Source: Nocardioides sp. (GTDB lineage: Bacteria; Actinomycetota; Actinomycetes; Propionibacteriales; Nocardioidaceae). From it: a stretch of DNA of 64,000 nucleotides. The DNA lies in contig NZ_JAPYPS010000007.1 of NCBI RefSeq assembly GCF_029937575.1, forward strand, positions 55,481 to 119,480, in the 5' to 3' direction. Shown piece after piece: positions 8,404-17,362 of the stretch. Both the position numbers and the translations under genes were made by a program. The notes under the pieces were generated by a model, which was not told where the DNA came from, made no database searches, and worked only from the letters and a program-made list of their open reading frames with translations. Position 1 is the first letter of the stretch; every line of letters starts with the position of its first letter.

Positions 8404-9045
8404 TCAGTCTGCCCCGGGGCGGGGAGCGAGTCTGCGGTCGAGCCCGGCCGCGACAGCGAAGAGCACCAGGAAGAGCAGCGTCACCCCGACGCTCGCCACG
8501 ACGACAGCCGCGGCGCCGTCCTCGCGGTGGTCGAGGAAGGGGTAGGGGTACCAGCCGGAGAGCGCGCCGACCGACAGGGTCACGCCGAGCCACGCGACGG
8601 GCCACGCCAGTGCCCAGCCCACCTCGCGATGGGTGATGCGGGGTCGTGGTCCGAAGGCGACCCAGCCGGCCAGCGCCAGGACCGGCACCACGATGTGGAG
8701 GAGCTTGTCGGCGGCCCAGTCGGCCCCGTCGAGGTCGAGCAACGGGCGCAGCAGGAGGAAGTGGACCAGCCCCGTGACCGTGATGCCGACGACGCCGGCG
8801 AGTCGCAGCACCCGCCAGGTGCGGGTGTCGCGGGTGGGATCGAGGGCGAGCGTGACGGACGCGATCGCGACCAGGACGTTGCTCTGCACGGTGAAGTAGG
8901 CGACGAAGCGGGCGAGCCGCAGGCCCAGCGCCGGCGGCTCGACCTCGTCGAGCACCTGGCCACCGCGGATCACCAGCACGAGCTGGAGGACCACGGCGAC
9001 GATCGCGACCGTCGCGGTCAGCGCATGGAACCGTCTGGCCGTCAT
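8404..9045 (-). CDS. Pr6Pr family membrane protein
   Basis: A 213-aa integral membrane protein with six predicted hydrophobic helices: ALTATVAIVAVVLQLVLVI, FTVQSNVLVAIASVTLAL, LRLAGVVGITVTGLVHFLLL, LHIVVPVLALAGWVAF, LAWPVAWLGVTLSVGAL and VASVGVTLLFLVLFAV. The motifs FVAYFTVQSNVLV, LLHIVVPVLAL and the W-Y-P-Y-P-F-L-D segment match my memory of the actinobacterial Pr6Pr family; the function is unknown. The start at 9045 is fixed by an ATGA overlap with the small ORF upstream. Confidence 0.85.
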   Translation of the reverse strand: MTARRFHALTATVAIVAVVLQLVLVIRGGQVLDEVEPPALGLRLARFVAYFTVQSNVLVAIASVTLALDPTRDTRTWRVLRLAGVVGITVTGLVHFLLLRPLLDLDGADWAADKLLHIVVPVLALAGWVAFGPRPRITHREVGWALAWPVAWLGVTLSVGALSGWYPYPFLDHREDGAAAVVVASVGVTLLFLVLFAVAAGLDRRLAPRPGAD

Positions 9046-9248
9046 CGGCCGACCGGTCGTACGTCGACCTCGTGGGCGAGCGTGATCGCCTGACCGGAGA
9101 CCGGGTTCATGTGCGCAGGACCACCGGGGATGACCGCGTCGATGGTGGCGCCGGCCAACGCTCGAGCCCGCCGCGGGCCCGTCGTCGCACGGCCCCGGCC
9201 GTGCGTCACCACGACGACGGGTGCTGTCCACTGCGCGTGCGGGCTCAT
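9042..9248 (-). CDS. Small protein of unknown function (68 aa), coupled to Pr6Pr gene
   Basis: I do not recognise it. It is supported by its layout: the ATG overlaps the stop of the 35-aa ORF (ATGA, 9248-9245) and its own stop overlaps the Pr6Pr start (ATGA, 9045-9042). The protein begins MSPHAQWTAPVVVVTHGRGR and ends AITLAHEVDVRPVGR; it has a basic middle and no clear membrane segment or signal. A short ORF in GC-rich DNA can arise by chance, but two perfect 4-nt overlaps in a row make translation likely. Confidence 0.5.
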   Translation of the reverse strand: MSPHAQWTAPVVVVTHGRGRATTGPRRARALAGATIDAVIPGGPAHMNPVSGQAITLAHEVDVRPVGR

Positions 9249-9352
9249 CTTGGCGACCCGCTCGTCCGCGGTGTGCGGGTCGGTCTCCAGTCGACCACGA
9301 GAGCGCAGGGCACCTCGCAGATCCGGCGGGACGTGCGCACGCTACGTGTCAT
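9245..9352 (-). CDS. Leaderless mini-ORF (35 aa) heading the Pr6Pr operon
   Basis: The ATG at 9352 lies exactly 6 nt behind a minus-strand TATCCT (9364-9359), the same arrangement seen at leaderless genes elsewhere in this window. The peptide is basic (MTRSVRTSRRICEVPCALVV at the start), with two cysteines. It ends in ATGA with the next ORF. It could be a small protein, or a leaderless upstream ORF whose translation feeds ribosomes to the genes behind it. Confidence 0.45.
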   Translation of the reverse strand: MTRSVRTSRRICEVPCALVVDWRPTRTPRTSGSPR

Positions 9353-9358
9353 GGCCCG

Positions 9359-9364
9359 AGGATA
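9359..9364 (-). promoter_or_regulatory. -10 box of the small-ORF/Pr6Pr operon
   Basis: TATCCT on the minus strand, 6 nt before the ATG at 9352. It predicts transcription beginning at the start codon. Confidence 0.45.
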
Positions 9365-9484
9365 GGGGTGTGGCGGCGCGGTGAGAGGTCGTGCCTGTCG
9401 GTGACCTGTGGCAGTGTCGACGTGATGGACCAACGGCTCGGAGATCGTCACCGATCCAGGACCGATCGGACGGAAGGTGTTGCC

Positions 9485-10165
9485 ATGACCATCAGCGACG
9501 ACGACAAGGTGATCCTCGACGGACCCGCGATCGAGGCCGAGGGACTGACCGACTGGCGGGTGCTGCTCGGGGTCCTGCACGGCCGCTTCGAGACCGGGGA
9601 CTTCAACGCGGGAGTCACCCTGGTCCAGGCGATCGGCGCCGCGGCCGACGAGATGAACCACCACCCCGACGTCGACCTCACCTATCCCCGCGTGGACGTA
9701 CGCCTCTCGAGTCACGACGTCGGCGGCGTCACCCGGCGCGACGTCGTGCTGGCGCGCGCGATCAGCGAGATGGCCGGCCGCCTGGGAGCGACGTCGGCGC
9801 CGGGCGGGACGTCGGCCCTCGAGCTCGCCCTCGACACCCACGACCCGGCCGAGATCGCGCCCTTCTGGGCCGCGGTGCTCGGCTACGACCTCGTCGAGCC
9901 CGACCATGGGACCGACCTGGTCGACCCGTTCGGGAGCGGCCCGACGATCTGGTTCCAGCGCTGCGAGGAGCACCCGGTCCCGCACCAGCGCTGGCACCTC
10001 GACCTCCGCGTCCCGCCGGAGGTGGTCGAGGAGCGGATCGCGGCGGCGATCGAGGCCGGCGGTTCGCTCGTCAGCGCCGCGGAGGCGCCGCGCTTCTGGG
10101 TCCTCGCCGACGCCCAGGGCAACCAGGTCTGCCTCACGACGTGGCAGGGCCGCACGCATGCGTAG
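9485..10165 (+). CDS. Pterin-4a-carbinolamine dehydratase fused to a VOC domain
   Basis: A 226-aa two-domain protein. Residues ~1-100 are a pterin-4a-carbinolamine dehydratase domain (4a-hydroxytetrahydrobiopterin dehydratase): VLHGRFETGDFNAGVTLV and the active-site block EMNHHPDVDLTYPRVDVRL with the paired histidines. Residues ~108-226 are a glyoxalase/VOC domain: ALELALDTHDPAEIAPFWAA, RWHLDLRV and FWVLADAQGNQVCL. The start at 9485 is preceded by GGAAGG. The dehydratase recycles pterin cofactors of aromatic hydroxylases; no such hydroxylase is nearby. The added VOC domain may give a second activity or be structural. I recall the same fusion from other actinobacteria. Confidence 0.88.
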   Translation: MTISDDDKVILDGPAIEAEGLTDWRVLLGVLHGRFETGDFNAGVTLVQAIGAAADEMNHHPDVDLTYPRVDVRLSSHDVGGVTRRDVVLARAISEMAGRLGATSAPGGTSALELALDTHDPAEIAPFWAAVLGYDLVEPDHGTDLVDPFGSGPTIWFQRCEEHPVPHQRWHLDLRVPPEVVEERIAAAIEAGGSLVSAAEAPRFWVLADAQGNQVCLTTWQGRTHA

Positions 10166-10172
10166 TCGTCCG

Positions 10173-10178
10173 TAGGCT
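10173..10178 (+). promoter_or_regulatory. -10 box of the SDR gene
   Basis: TAGGCT, 6 nt before the GTG at 10185; leaderless arrangement. Confidence 0.5.
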
Positions 10179-10184
10179 CGACAC

Positions 10185-11042
10185 GTGAGCGAGGCGACGA
10201 GCAACGAGACGATGACGGGCCGCACGGTCCTGGTGACCGGCGCGAGCGACGGGATCGGGGCCGAGGCCGCGCGGACGCTGGCGAGCCGGGGCGCGACGGT
10301 GCACGTCACCGGTCGGTCGGCGGACAAGCTCCGGCCTGTGGCCGAGGCGGTCGGGACCGAGCCGCTCGTCGCCGACTTCTCGCGCCTCGACGACGTACGA
10401 CGGCTCGCCGAGCAGGTAGGGGAGCGGGTCGAGCGCCTGGACGTGCTGCTCAACAACGCCGGGGGGACCTTCTCGCCGAAGCACGTCACGCACGACGGGC
10501 ACGAGCCCAACTTCCAGGTCAACCACCTCGCGCCCTTCCTGCTGACCAACCTGCTGCGCCCCCAGCTCGCGGCGGCCGGCTCGTCGCTGGTCGTCAACAC
10601 TTCCAGCATCGCCAACCTGATGGGCAAGGTCGTGCTCGACGACCTCGACTACGAGCGCCGTCGCGCGCTCGAGTTCCCGGCCTACGGGACCGGCAAGCTG
10701 ATGAACATCGTCTTCACCCGCGGCATCTCCCAGCGGTGGTCCGACGACGGCATCGTCTCGGTCGCCGTGCACCCCGGCCCGGTCGGCAGCTCCTTCGGCC
10801 GGGACTCCTGGCTGGTCGGCCTGCTCTACCGCTCGCCGCTGAAGCGGTTGGCCACCATCAGCGTCCCCGACGGAGCCGCGCCGCTGGTCATGCTGGCCGA
10901 GCGCGGGCAGGACCCCGACCTCGACGGTCGCTACTTCAGCCGCTTCAACCCGAGAGGTCTCGAGCACAGGCAGGCACGTGACCAGCAGATCATCGACGGG
11001 TTGTGGGAGCGCTCGGCGGCACTCGTCGAGCTGACCACATGA
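10185..11042 (+). CDS. Short-chain dehydrogenase/reductase (SDR)
   Basis: A 285-aa Rossmann-fold NAD(P)-dependent oxidoreductase. Seen: the cofactor motif VTGASDGIGAEAAR (about residues 16-29), LLNNAGG, the serine in VNTSSIAN and the catalytic YGTGK (Tyr-x3-Lys). The arrangement resembles the retinol-dehydrogenase/WWOX-like classical SDRs, often annotated only as SDR. The substrate is unknown. The gene starts at a leaderless-type GTG. It is followed by a short hairpin before the ilvB leader, so it is probably its own unit. Confidence 0.9.
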   Translation: MSEATSNETMTGRTVLVTGASDGIGAEAARTLASRGATVHVTGRSADKLRPVAEAVGTEPLVADFSRLDDVRRLAEQVGERVERLDVLLNNAGGTFSPKHVTHDGHEPNFQVNHLAPFLLTNLLRPQLAAAGSSLVVNTSSIANLMGKVVLDDLDYERRRALEFPAYGTGKLMNIVFTRGISQRWSDDGIVSVAVHPGPVGSSFGRDSWLVGLLYRSPLKRLATISVPDGAAPLVMLAERGQDPDLDGRYFSRFNPRGLEHRQARDQQIIDGLWERSAALVELTT

Positions 11043-11051
11043 CGGGACTCG

Positions 11052-11070
11052 GATCCCACGATGTGGGATC
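11052..11070. terminator. Short hairpin after the SDR gene
   Basis: GATCCCAC (11052-11059) and GTGGGATC (11063-11070) form a perfect 8-bp stem with a 3-nt loop, 9 bp past the SDR stop. There is no T-run. It may end the SDR transcript or be a protein-binding palindrome upstream of the ilvB promoter. Confidence 0.5.
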
Positions 11071-11107
11071 GTGCCACACTCGGCTGTGGCTCCGGGGAGT
11101 CAAGGGC

Positions 11108-11113
11108 TACGCT
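11108..11113 (+). promoter_or_regulatory. -10 box of the ilvBNC operon
   Basis: TACGCT, 7 nt before the GTG of the leader peptide, which places the transcription start at about 11120. A good -35 box is not visible. Confidence 0.5.
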
Positions 11114-11120
11114 GACTGAC

Positions 11121-11162
11121 GTGTTCCAGGACCTTGTTGTACGCACGCGACGCGCCAGCTGA
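11121..11162 (+). CDS. ilvB leader peptide ([13 protein letters not shown])
   Basis: A 13-codon ORF (GTG start, TGA at 11160-11162) with a Leu-Val-Val run just before the structured part of the leader. Its stop lies inside the first hairpin (11149-11180), and a terminator follows at once. This is the classic layout of a branched-chain amino-acid attenuator, as known for ilvBN leaders in other actinobacteria. The -10 box 7 nt upstream and the lack of a Shine-Dalgarno indicate leaderless translation, so transcription and leader translation would begin together. Confidence 0.75.
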   Translation: MFQDLVVRTRRAS

Positions 11163-11213
11163 CCAGTCAGCCAGCGCGTCACCCCTCGTTGCCTCACGGC
11201 CGGGGGGTTTTTT
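11149..11213 (+). promoter_or_regulatory. Transcription attenuator of ilvBNC
   Basis: Hairpin 1: 11149-11155 pairs with 11174-11180 (GACGCGC/GCGCGTC) and 11158-11162 with 11167-11171 (GCTGA/TCAGC), separated by symmetric CA bulges. The terminator follows directly: ACCCCTCG (11181-11188) pairs with CGGGGGGT (11201-11208) around a 12-nt loop, then six T residues (11208-11213). A ribosome stalled at the LVV codons would cover the left side of hairpin 1 and change the folding downstream. The exact antiterminator pairing was not computed. Confidence 0.72.
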
Positions 11214-11256
11214 GTTGCCCGAGTCGCACCAGCACCGCACACGAAGGAAGTACGAC

Positions 11257-12998
11257 ATGAGCGAAGAGATGACAGGCGCCCAGAGCCTGATCAAGTCGCT
11301 GGAAGCAGCCGGGACGGAGACCATCTTCGGGATCCCCGGCGGCGCTATCCTTCCGGCCTACGACCCCCTCATGGACTCCTCGATCCGGCACATCCTCGTA
11401 CGCCACGAGCAGGGCGCCGGCCACGCGGCTCAGGGCTACGCCTCGGCGACCGGCCGCGTCGGCGTCTGCATGGCGACCTCGGGTCCGGGCGCGACCAACC
11501 TGGTGACGCCGATCGCCGACGCGCACATGGACTCGGTGCCGATGGTGGCCGTGACCGGGCAGGTGGGTGCCTCGATGATCGGCACCGACGCCTTCCAGGA
11601 GGCCGACATCCGCGGCATCACGATGCCGATCACCAAGCACAACTTCCTCGTCACCGACCCCGCCGACATTCCGCGAACCGTGGCCGAGGCGTTCCACATC
11701 GCCTCGACCGGCCGCCCGGGTCCGGTGCTCGTGGACGTCGCCAAGTCGGCGCTGCAGGCCGACACGACCTTCGACTGGCCGACCGAGCTCCACCTGCCCG
11801 GCTACCGCCCCGTGACCCGCCCGCACGCCAAGCAGATCCGCGAGGCCACCCGGCTGATCCTCGAGTCGCGCCGCCCCGTGCTGTACGTCGGCGGCGGTGT
11901 CATCCGCGCGGCGGCGTCCAAGGAGCTGGCCGCCCTGGCCGCGCTGACCGGCATGCCGGTGGTCACCACCCTCATGGCGCGCGGGGCGTTCCCCGACAGC
12001 CATCCGCAGCACCTCGGCATGCCCGGCATGCACGGCACGGTCGCCGCCGTGGCGGGCCTGCAGCGCAGCGACCTGATCATCAGCCTCGGCGCCCGCTTCG
12101 ACGACCGTGTGACCGGCAACCTGGACTCCTTCGCGCCCGGCGCCAAGGTGATCCACGCCGACATCGACCCGGCCGAGATCGGCAAGAACCGCCACGCCGA
12201 CGTGCCGATCGTGGGCGATGTCCGCGAGGTGCTCGTCGACCTGGTGAAGACGCTGCAGACGGAGTCGGACGCCGGGCACACCGGTGACTTCGAGGCCTGG
12301 GTCGAGTTCTTGTCCGGCGTGAAGGCGACGTACCCCCTCGGCTACGACAAGCCCGCCGACGGCGCGCTGTCGCCGCAGTACGTCATCGAGCGTCTCGGCT
12401 CGATCTCCGGGCCCGACACGATCTACACCGCCGGGGTCGGGCAGCACCAGATGTGGGCGGCCCACTACGTCGGCTACGAGAAGCCGCGCACGTGGATCAA
12501 CTCCGGCGGCCTCGGCACGATGGGCTTCGCCGTGCCCGGCGCGATGGGCGCCAAGGTCGGCTGCCCCGACCAGACGGTGTGGGCGATCGACGGCGACGGC
12601 TGCTTCCAGATGACCAACCAGGAGCTGGCCACCTGCGCGATCAACGACATCCCGATCAAGGTCGCGGTGATCAACAACGAGTCGCTCGGCATGGTGCGCC
12701 AGTGGCAGACGCTCTTCTACAACGAGCGCTACTCCAACACCGACCTGCACAGCAAGCGGATCCCCGACTTCGTCAAGCTCGCAGAGGCCTACGGCTGCGT
12801 GGGTCTGGCCTGCGAGAGGCCCGAGGACGTCGATGCCACGATCGAGAAGGCGATGGGCATCAACGACGTCCCCGTCGTCGTGGACTTCCGGGTCCACCGC
12901 GACGCGATGGTGTGGCCGATGGTCGCCGCCGGCACGAGCAACGACGAGATCAAGTACGCGCGCGACCTCGCGCCCCAGTTCGACGAGGATGACCTCTG

Positions 12999-12999
<1 letters not shown>
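11257..12999 (+). CDS. ilvB: Acetolactate (acetohydroxyacid) synthase, large catalytic subunit
   Basis: A 580-aa ThDP enzyme that condenses two pyruvates to 2-acetolactate, or pyruvate with 2-ketobutyrate to 2-aceto-2-hydroxybutyrate, the first common step of valine and isoleucine synthesis. Seen: [14 protein letters not shown], the catalytic Glu51 in [15 protein letters not shown], the FAD-region [12 protein letters not shown], and the ThDP/Mg motif beginning [14 protein letters not shown]. The start at 11257 follows AAGGAAG; a longer reading upstream would run through the attenuator. It overlaps ilvN by one base (TGATG). It is regulated by the attenuator above and, through IlvN, by valine feedback. 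Confidence 0.96.
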
Positions 13000-14664
<1,665 letters not shown>

Positions 14665-14678
14665 TCGACAACGGCACC

Positions 14679-14723
14679 CAGCACGCCGCCCCGTCAGAGA
14701 CTGTCTGACGGGGCGGCGTGCTG
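14679..14723. terminator. Bidirectional hairpin after ilvC (20-bp perfect stem)
   Basis: The arms 14679-14698 and 14704-14723 (CAGCACGCCGCCCCGTCAGA and complement) form a perfect 20-bp stem with a 5-nt loop. It lies between ilvC and the convergent ABC permease gene and can serve both. No T-run follows. Confidence 0.85.
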
Positions 14724-14732
14724 TCGTGGGGA

Positions 14733-15542
14733 CTACTTGACCTCGGAGCGCAGCACCAGCCGCAGTCCGACCGCGAGAGGCAGCACCAGCCAGACGAGGC
14801 CGGAGACCCCCAGGTTGGCCCACTGCTCGGCGCTGGGGACCTGGTCGAAGAGCTGCCCCTGGGCGTAGTTGAAGTCGACCCACGGCTGCAGGTCGGCGAA
14901 CCACTCCTGGGTGCTGGCCAGCAGCATCGTCAGCGAGCTCAGCACGAACTGGTAGACGAAGTAGGCCACGATCGCGGCCGGCGAGTTGCGCACGAGCAGG
15001 CCGAGCATGAAGCCGATGAACATGTTGAGCACGGTGGCGAGGGTGATCATGGTGAACTGGAGCGCGCTCAGGTTCCACACGGTGTCGACGCCGGCGATCG
15101 AGGACCCGACCACGTTGCCGAGCGCCCCGATGGCGGCGACCATCACCATGGCCACGACTCCGATGCCCAGCGTGCACGCCGCCTTCGCGGCGATCACCCG
15201 ACCACGGTTCGGGACGAAGGTGAAGGTGGTCAGCCCGGTGCGCTGACTCCACTCGCTGGTGATCGAGAGCATCGCGATGACCGGGAGGATCACGGTCATC
15301 GGGATGCCGATCGCAGCCGCGAAGGTGTCATAGGTCAGTGCGTCGTCGCCGCCCCAGAGGATCACGGCCCCGGTCGCCAACGTGGCCAGGATGCCGACCG
15401 AGGCGAGCAGCCAGAAGCCGGAGCGGGTGTCGAACATCTTGCGCAGCTCGACCGAGACGAGCCGCGAGAACGGGATCGGGTCGTAGGTGCGTGGGGCGGT
15501 GGTCTCGGCGGTGGCCGAGGGCTGGGTGAGGGTGGCACTCAT
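14733..15542 (-). CDS. ABC-2 type transporter permease
   Basis: A 269-aa membrane protein of the ABC-2 permease group. It has a cytoplasmic N-terminus of about 45 residues with the amphipathic stretch FSRLVSVELRKMFDTRSGFW seen before the first helix in this group, then about six hydrophobic segments ending in LVWLVLPLAVGLRLVLRSEVK. It begins at 15542, where its ATG overlaps the stop of the ATPase gene (ATGA). With that ATPase it should form an exporter; the cargo is unknown, though antibiotics, peptides and bacteriocins are typical for the family. Confidence 0.88.
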   Translation of the reverse strand: MSATLTQPSATAETTAPRTYDPIPFSRLVSVELRKMFDTRSGFWLLASVGILATLATGAVILWGGDDALTYDTFAAAIGIPMTVILPVIAMLSITSEWSQRTGLTTFTFVPNRGRVIAAKAACTLGIGVVAMVMVAAIGALGNVVGSSIAGVDTVWNLSALQFTMITLATVLNMFIGFMLGLLVRNSPAAIVAYFVYQFVLSSLTMLLASTQEWFADLQPWVDFNYAQGQLFDQVPSAEQWANLGVSGLVWLVLPLAVGLRLVLRSEVK

Positions 15543-16462
15543 GCTGCTGCTCCGTTCGGGAGGGGGGTCGGGGTGGGCTGCTCGCGCTGGGTGTCGGCGG
15601 TGAGCTCGAGGAACATGTCCTCGAGCCCGGCTCCGTCGGCTCCGCGCAGCTCGGTCAGCGGTACGCCGGCGTCGAGGGCGAGTCGGCCGACGAGCTCGGC
15701 CTCGGCCTCGACGCGCAGGCCGCCGTCGACGTGGGTGAACTCGATGGCTGAGTCGACGAGCGCCCGGGCCAGCGGCCGGACGTCCGCCGTACGCACCAGG
15801 GTGCCGGCGCCCGCGAGCAGGTCGGCCTTGGTCCCGTCGGCCACGATCCGACCGTTTCCGATCACGACGAGGTCGTCGGCGACGACCTCGATCTCGTGGA
15901 GCAGGTGGGAGGAGAGCAGGACGGTCCCGCCGCGGTTGGCGTAGTCGCGCAGCAGGTCGCGCATCCATCGGATGCCGGCGGGGTCCAAGCCGTTGGCGGG
16001 CTCGTCGAGGATCAGGACCTCGGGGTCGCCGATCAGGGCGACGGCGAGCCCGAGGCGCTGGCGCATGCCGAGGGAGTAGTTGCGCACCCGGCGACGGGAC
16101 TCCTCCTCCGACAGGCTGACCTTGGCCAGCATCGCGTCCACCCGGTCGGCGGGCAGCCCGAGGGTGCGCTGGGCGATCGTGAGGATCTCACGGCCGCTGC
16201 GGCCGGCGTGCTGGGCGGAGGCGTCGAGGAGCACGCCGACCTGGCGGGCGGGGTTGGGCAGCTCTGAGAAGCTCTTGCCGCACACGGTGGCCGATCCGGA
16301 GCCGGGGGCGGTGAGGCCGACGAGGATCCGCATGGTCGTGGACTTGCCGGCGCCGTTGGGGCCGAGGAAGCCAGTGACCCGCCCGGGCCGGGCGGTGAAG
16401 GAGACGTCGTCGACGGCGGTGAAGGAGCCGTAGGTCCTGGTCAGGTGGTCGATGGTGATCAT
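15539..16462 (-). CDS. ABC transporter ATP-binding protein (exporter type)
   Basis: A 307-aa nucleotide-binding protein. Seen: Walker A GFLGPNGAGKSTTMRIL (about residues 29-45), signature NYSLGMRQRLGLAVALI, Walker B VLILDEPANGLDP and the switch histidine in LLSSHLLHEIE. The C-terminal ~90 residues form the extra domain common in multidrug and lantibiotic-immunity ATPases of this class. The start at 16462 has GGTGGAG upstream on the minus strand. It heads a two-gene operon with the permease. Confidence 0.93.
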   Translation of the reverse strand: MITIDHLTRTYGSFTAVDDVSFTARPGRVTGFLGPNGAGKSTTMRILVGLTAPGSGSATVCGKSFSELPNPARQVGVLLDASAQHAGRSGREILTIAQRTLGLPADRVDAMLAKVSLSEEESRRRVRNYSLGMRQRLGLAVALIGDPEVLILDEPANGLDPAGIRWMRDLLRDYANRGGTVLLSSHLLHEIEVVADDLVVIGNGRIVADGTKADLLAGAGTLVRTADVRPLARALVDSAIEFTHVDGGLRVEAEAELVGRLALDAGVPLTELRGADGAGLEDMFLELTADTQREQPTPTPLPNGAAA

Positions 16463-16540
16463 GGCTCCACCCTCGCCCGACGGCGGCCGCCGCCACATCG
16501 GGGAGAGTGCTGAGTCGGACCCTGGTCCACCACCCCCGGC

Positions 16541-16563
16541 GACCCTGAGACCGGCTCAGGGTC
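16541..16563. promoter_or_regulatory. 9-bp inverted repeat between divergent ABC and FrnE-like genes
   Basis: GACCCTGAG (16541-16549) and CTCAGGGTC (16555-16563) are perfect reverse complements with a 5-nt spacer, in the 138-bp gap between two divergent genes. It sits where an operator for either promoter would be expected. Confidence 0.4.
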
Positions 16564-16600
16564 GGGGAACAGAACGAGCACCGTCGGCGCTGGACCCGGT

Positions 16601-17302
16601 ATGCGCATCGAGATCTGGTCCGACGTCGTCTGCCCCTGGTGCTACATCGGCAAGCGCCGACTCGAGGAGGCGCTGGCGACCTTCCCGCACCGCGACGAGG
16701 TCGAGATCGTGTGGCGCTCCTTCGAGCTCGACCCGACCGCGCCCCAGGTCGCCACGGAGAGCATCGCCTCCGCCCTGGGTCGCAAGTATGGCGGGGGAGA
16801 GGCTGCCGGGCGCCAGATGGTCGAGCAGATGCAGGGTGTTGCCCAGGAGGTCGGCCTCGACTTCTCCGGCTACCCCGAGGCCAAGCGGGTCAGCACGGTC
16901 GACGCCCACCGCGTGCTCCACGCCGCCGGCGAGCTCCGCGGCGACCTCAAGGAGGCGCTGCTGCGCGCCTACTTCGTCGAGGTCCGCAACGTCGCCGACC
17001 ACGACGAGCTGGTCGCGATCGCCACGAGCGTCGGCCTCGCCGAGGACGACGTACGTCGTGTCCTCGGCTCGGACGAGCACCGCGCCGACGTGGAGGCCGA
17101 CGTCGAGGCGGCCCGCGACCTCGGGGCCGGGGGAGTGCCGTTCTTCGTCATCGACCGTCGCTTCGGCATCAGCGGCGCCCAGCCGGTCGAGGTCTTCACC
17201 CAGGCCCTCGAGCAGGCCCACGCTGCGGCGAGCCCGCTCATCACCGTGGGCGCCGCCGACTCCGGCGAGGGCGCGGTCTGCGGGCCGGACGGCTGCTCCT
17301 GA
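16601..17302 (+). CDS. DsbA-family protein, FrnE-like
   Basis: A 233-aa cytoplasmic thioredoxin-fold protein of the FrnE/2-hydroxychromene-isomerase-like DsbA branch. Seen: MRIEIWSDVVCPWCYIGKRR with the CPWC redox motif at residues 11-14, the long helical insertion (about 65-165), and the cis-Pro segment GAGGVPFFVIDRRFGISGAQ. It ends CGPDGCS, adding a Cys pair at the very C-terminus. There is no signal peptide. FrnE relatives act as cytoplasmic disulphide oxidoreductases or in polyketide tailoring; the role here is unknown. Confidence 0.9.
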   Translation: MRIEIWSDVVCPWCYIGKRRLEEALATFPHRDEVEIVWRSFELDPTAPQVATESIASALGRKYGGGEAAGRQMVEQMQGVAQEVGLDFSGYPEAKRVSTVDAHRVLHAAGELRGDLKEALLRAYFVEVRNVADHDELVAIATSVGLAEDDVRRVLGSDEHRADVEADVEAARDLGAGGVPFFVIDRRFGISGAQPVEVFTQALEQAHAAASPLITVGAADSGEGAVCGPDGCS

Positions 17303-17319
17303 GGCGAGCCACGCCTAAG

Positions 17320-17354
17320 ATTGGTTAGCCAGACCTAACTTGCTGGGGTAGTCT
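17320..17354 (+). promoter_or_regulatory. IdeR/DtxR-like iron box and -10 of efeUOB
   Basis: ATTGGTTAGCCAGACCTAAC (17320-17339) resembles the iron-box consensus TTAGGTTAGGCTAACCTAA, with the half-sites GGTTAG and ACCTAA kept. TAGTCT (17349-17354), 8 nt before the efeU GTG, is a likely -10. Bound repressor would cover the spacer and -35 region, shutting the operon in iron-rich cells. Confidence 0.65.
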
Positions 17355-17362
17355 CACCGCTC

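Noticed and set aside
11134-11256. An upstream start for ilvB at 11134
   Set aside because: It would translate through the terminator hairpin and T-run of the attenuator, and the ATG at 11257 has AAGGAAG at the right distance.
11194-12897. A 567-codon minus-strand frame opposite ilvB
   Set aside because: It is antisense to a certain gene, has no recognisable domain, and its codon use fits the third-position GC of ilvB read backwards.
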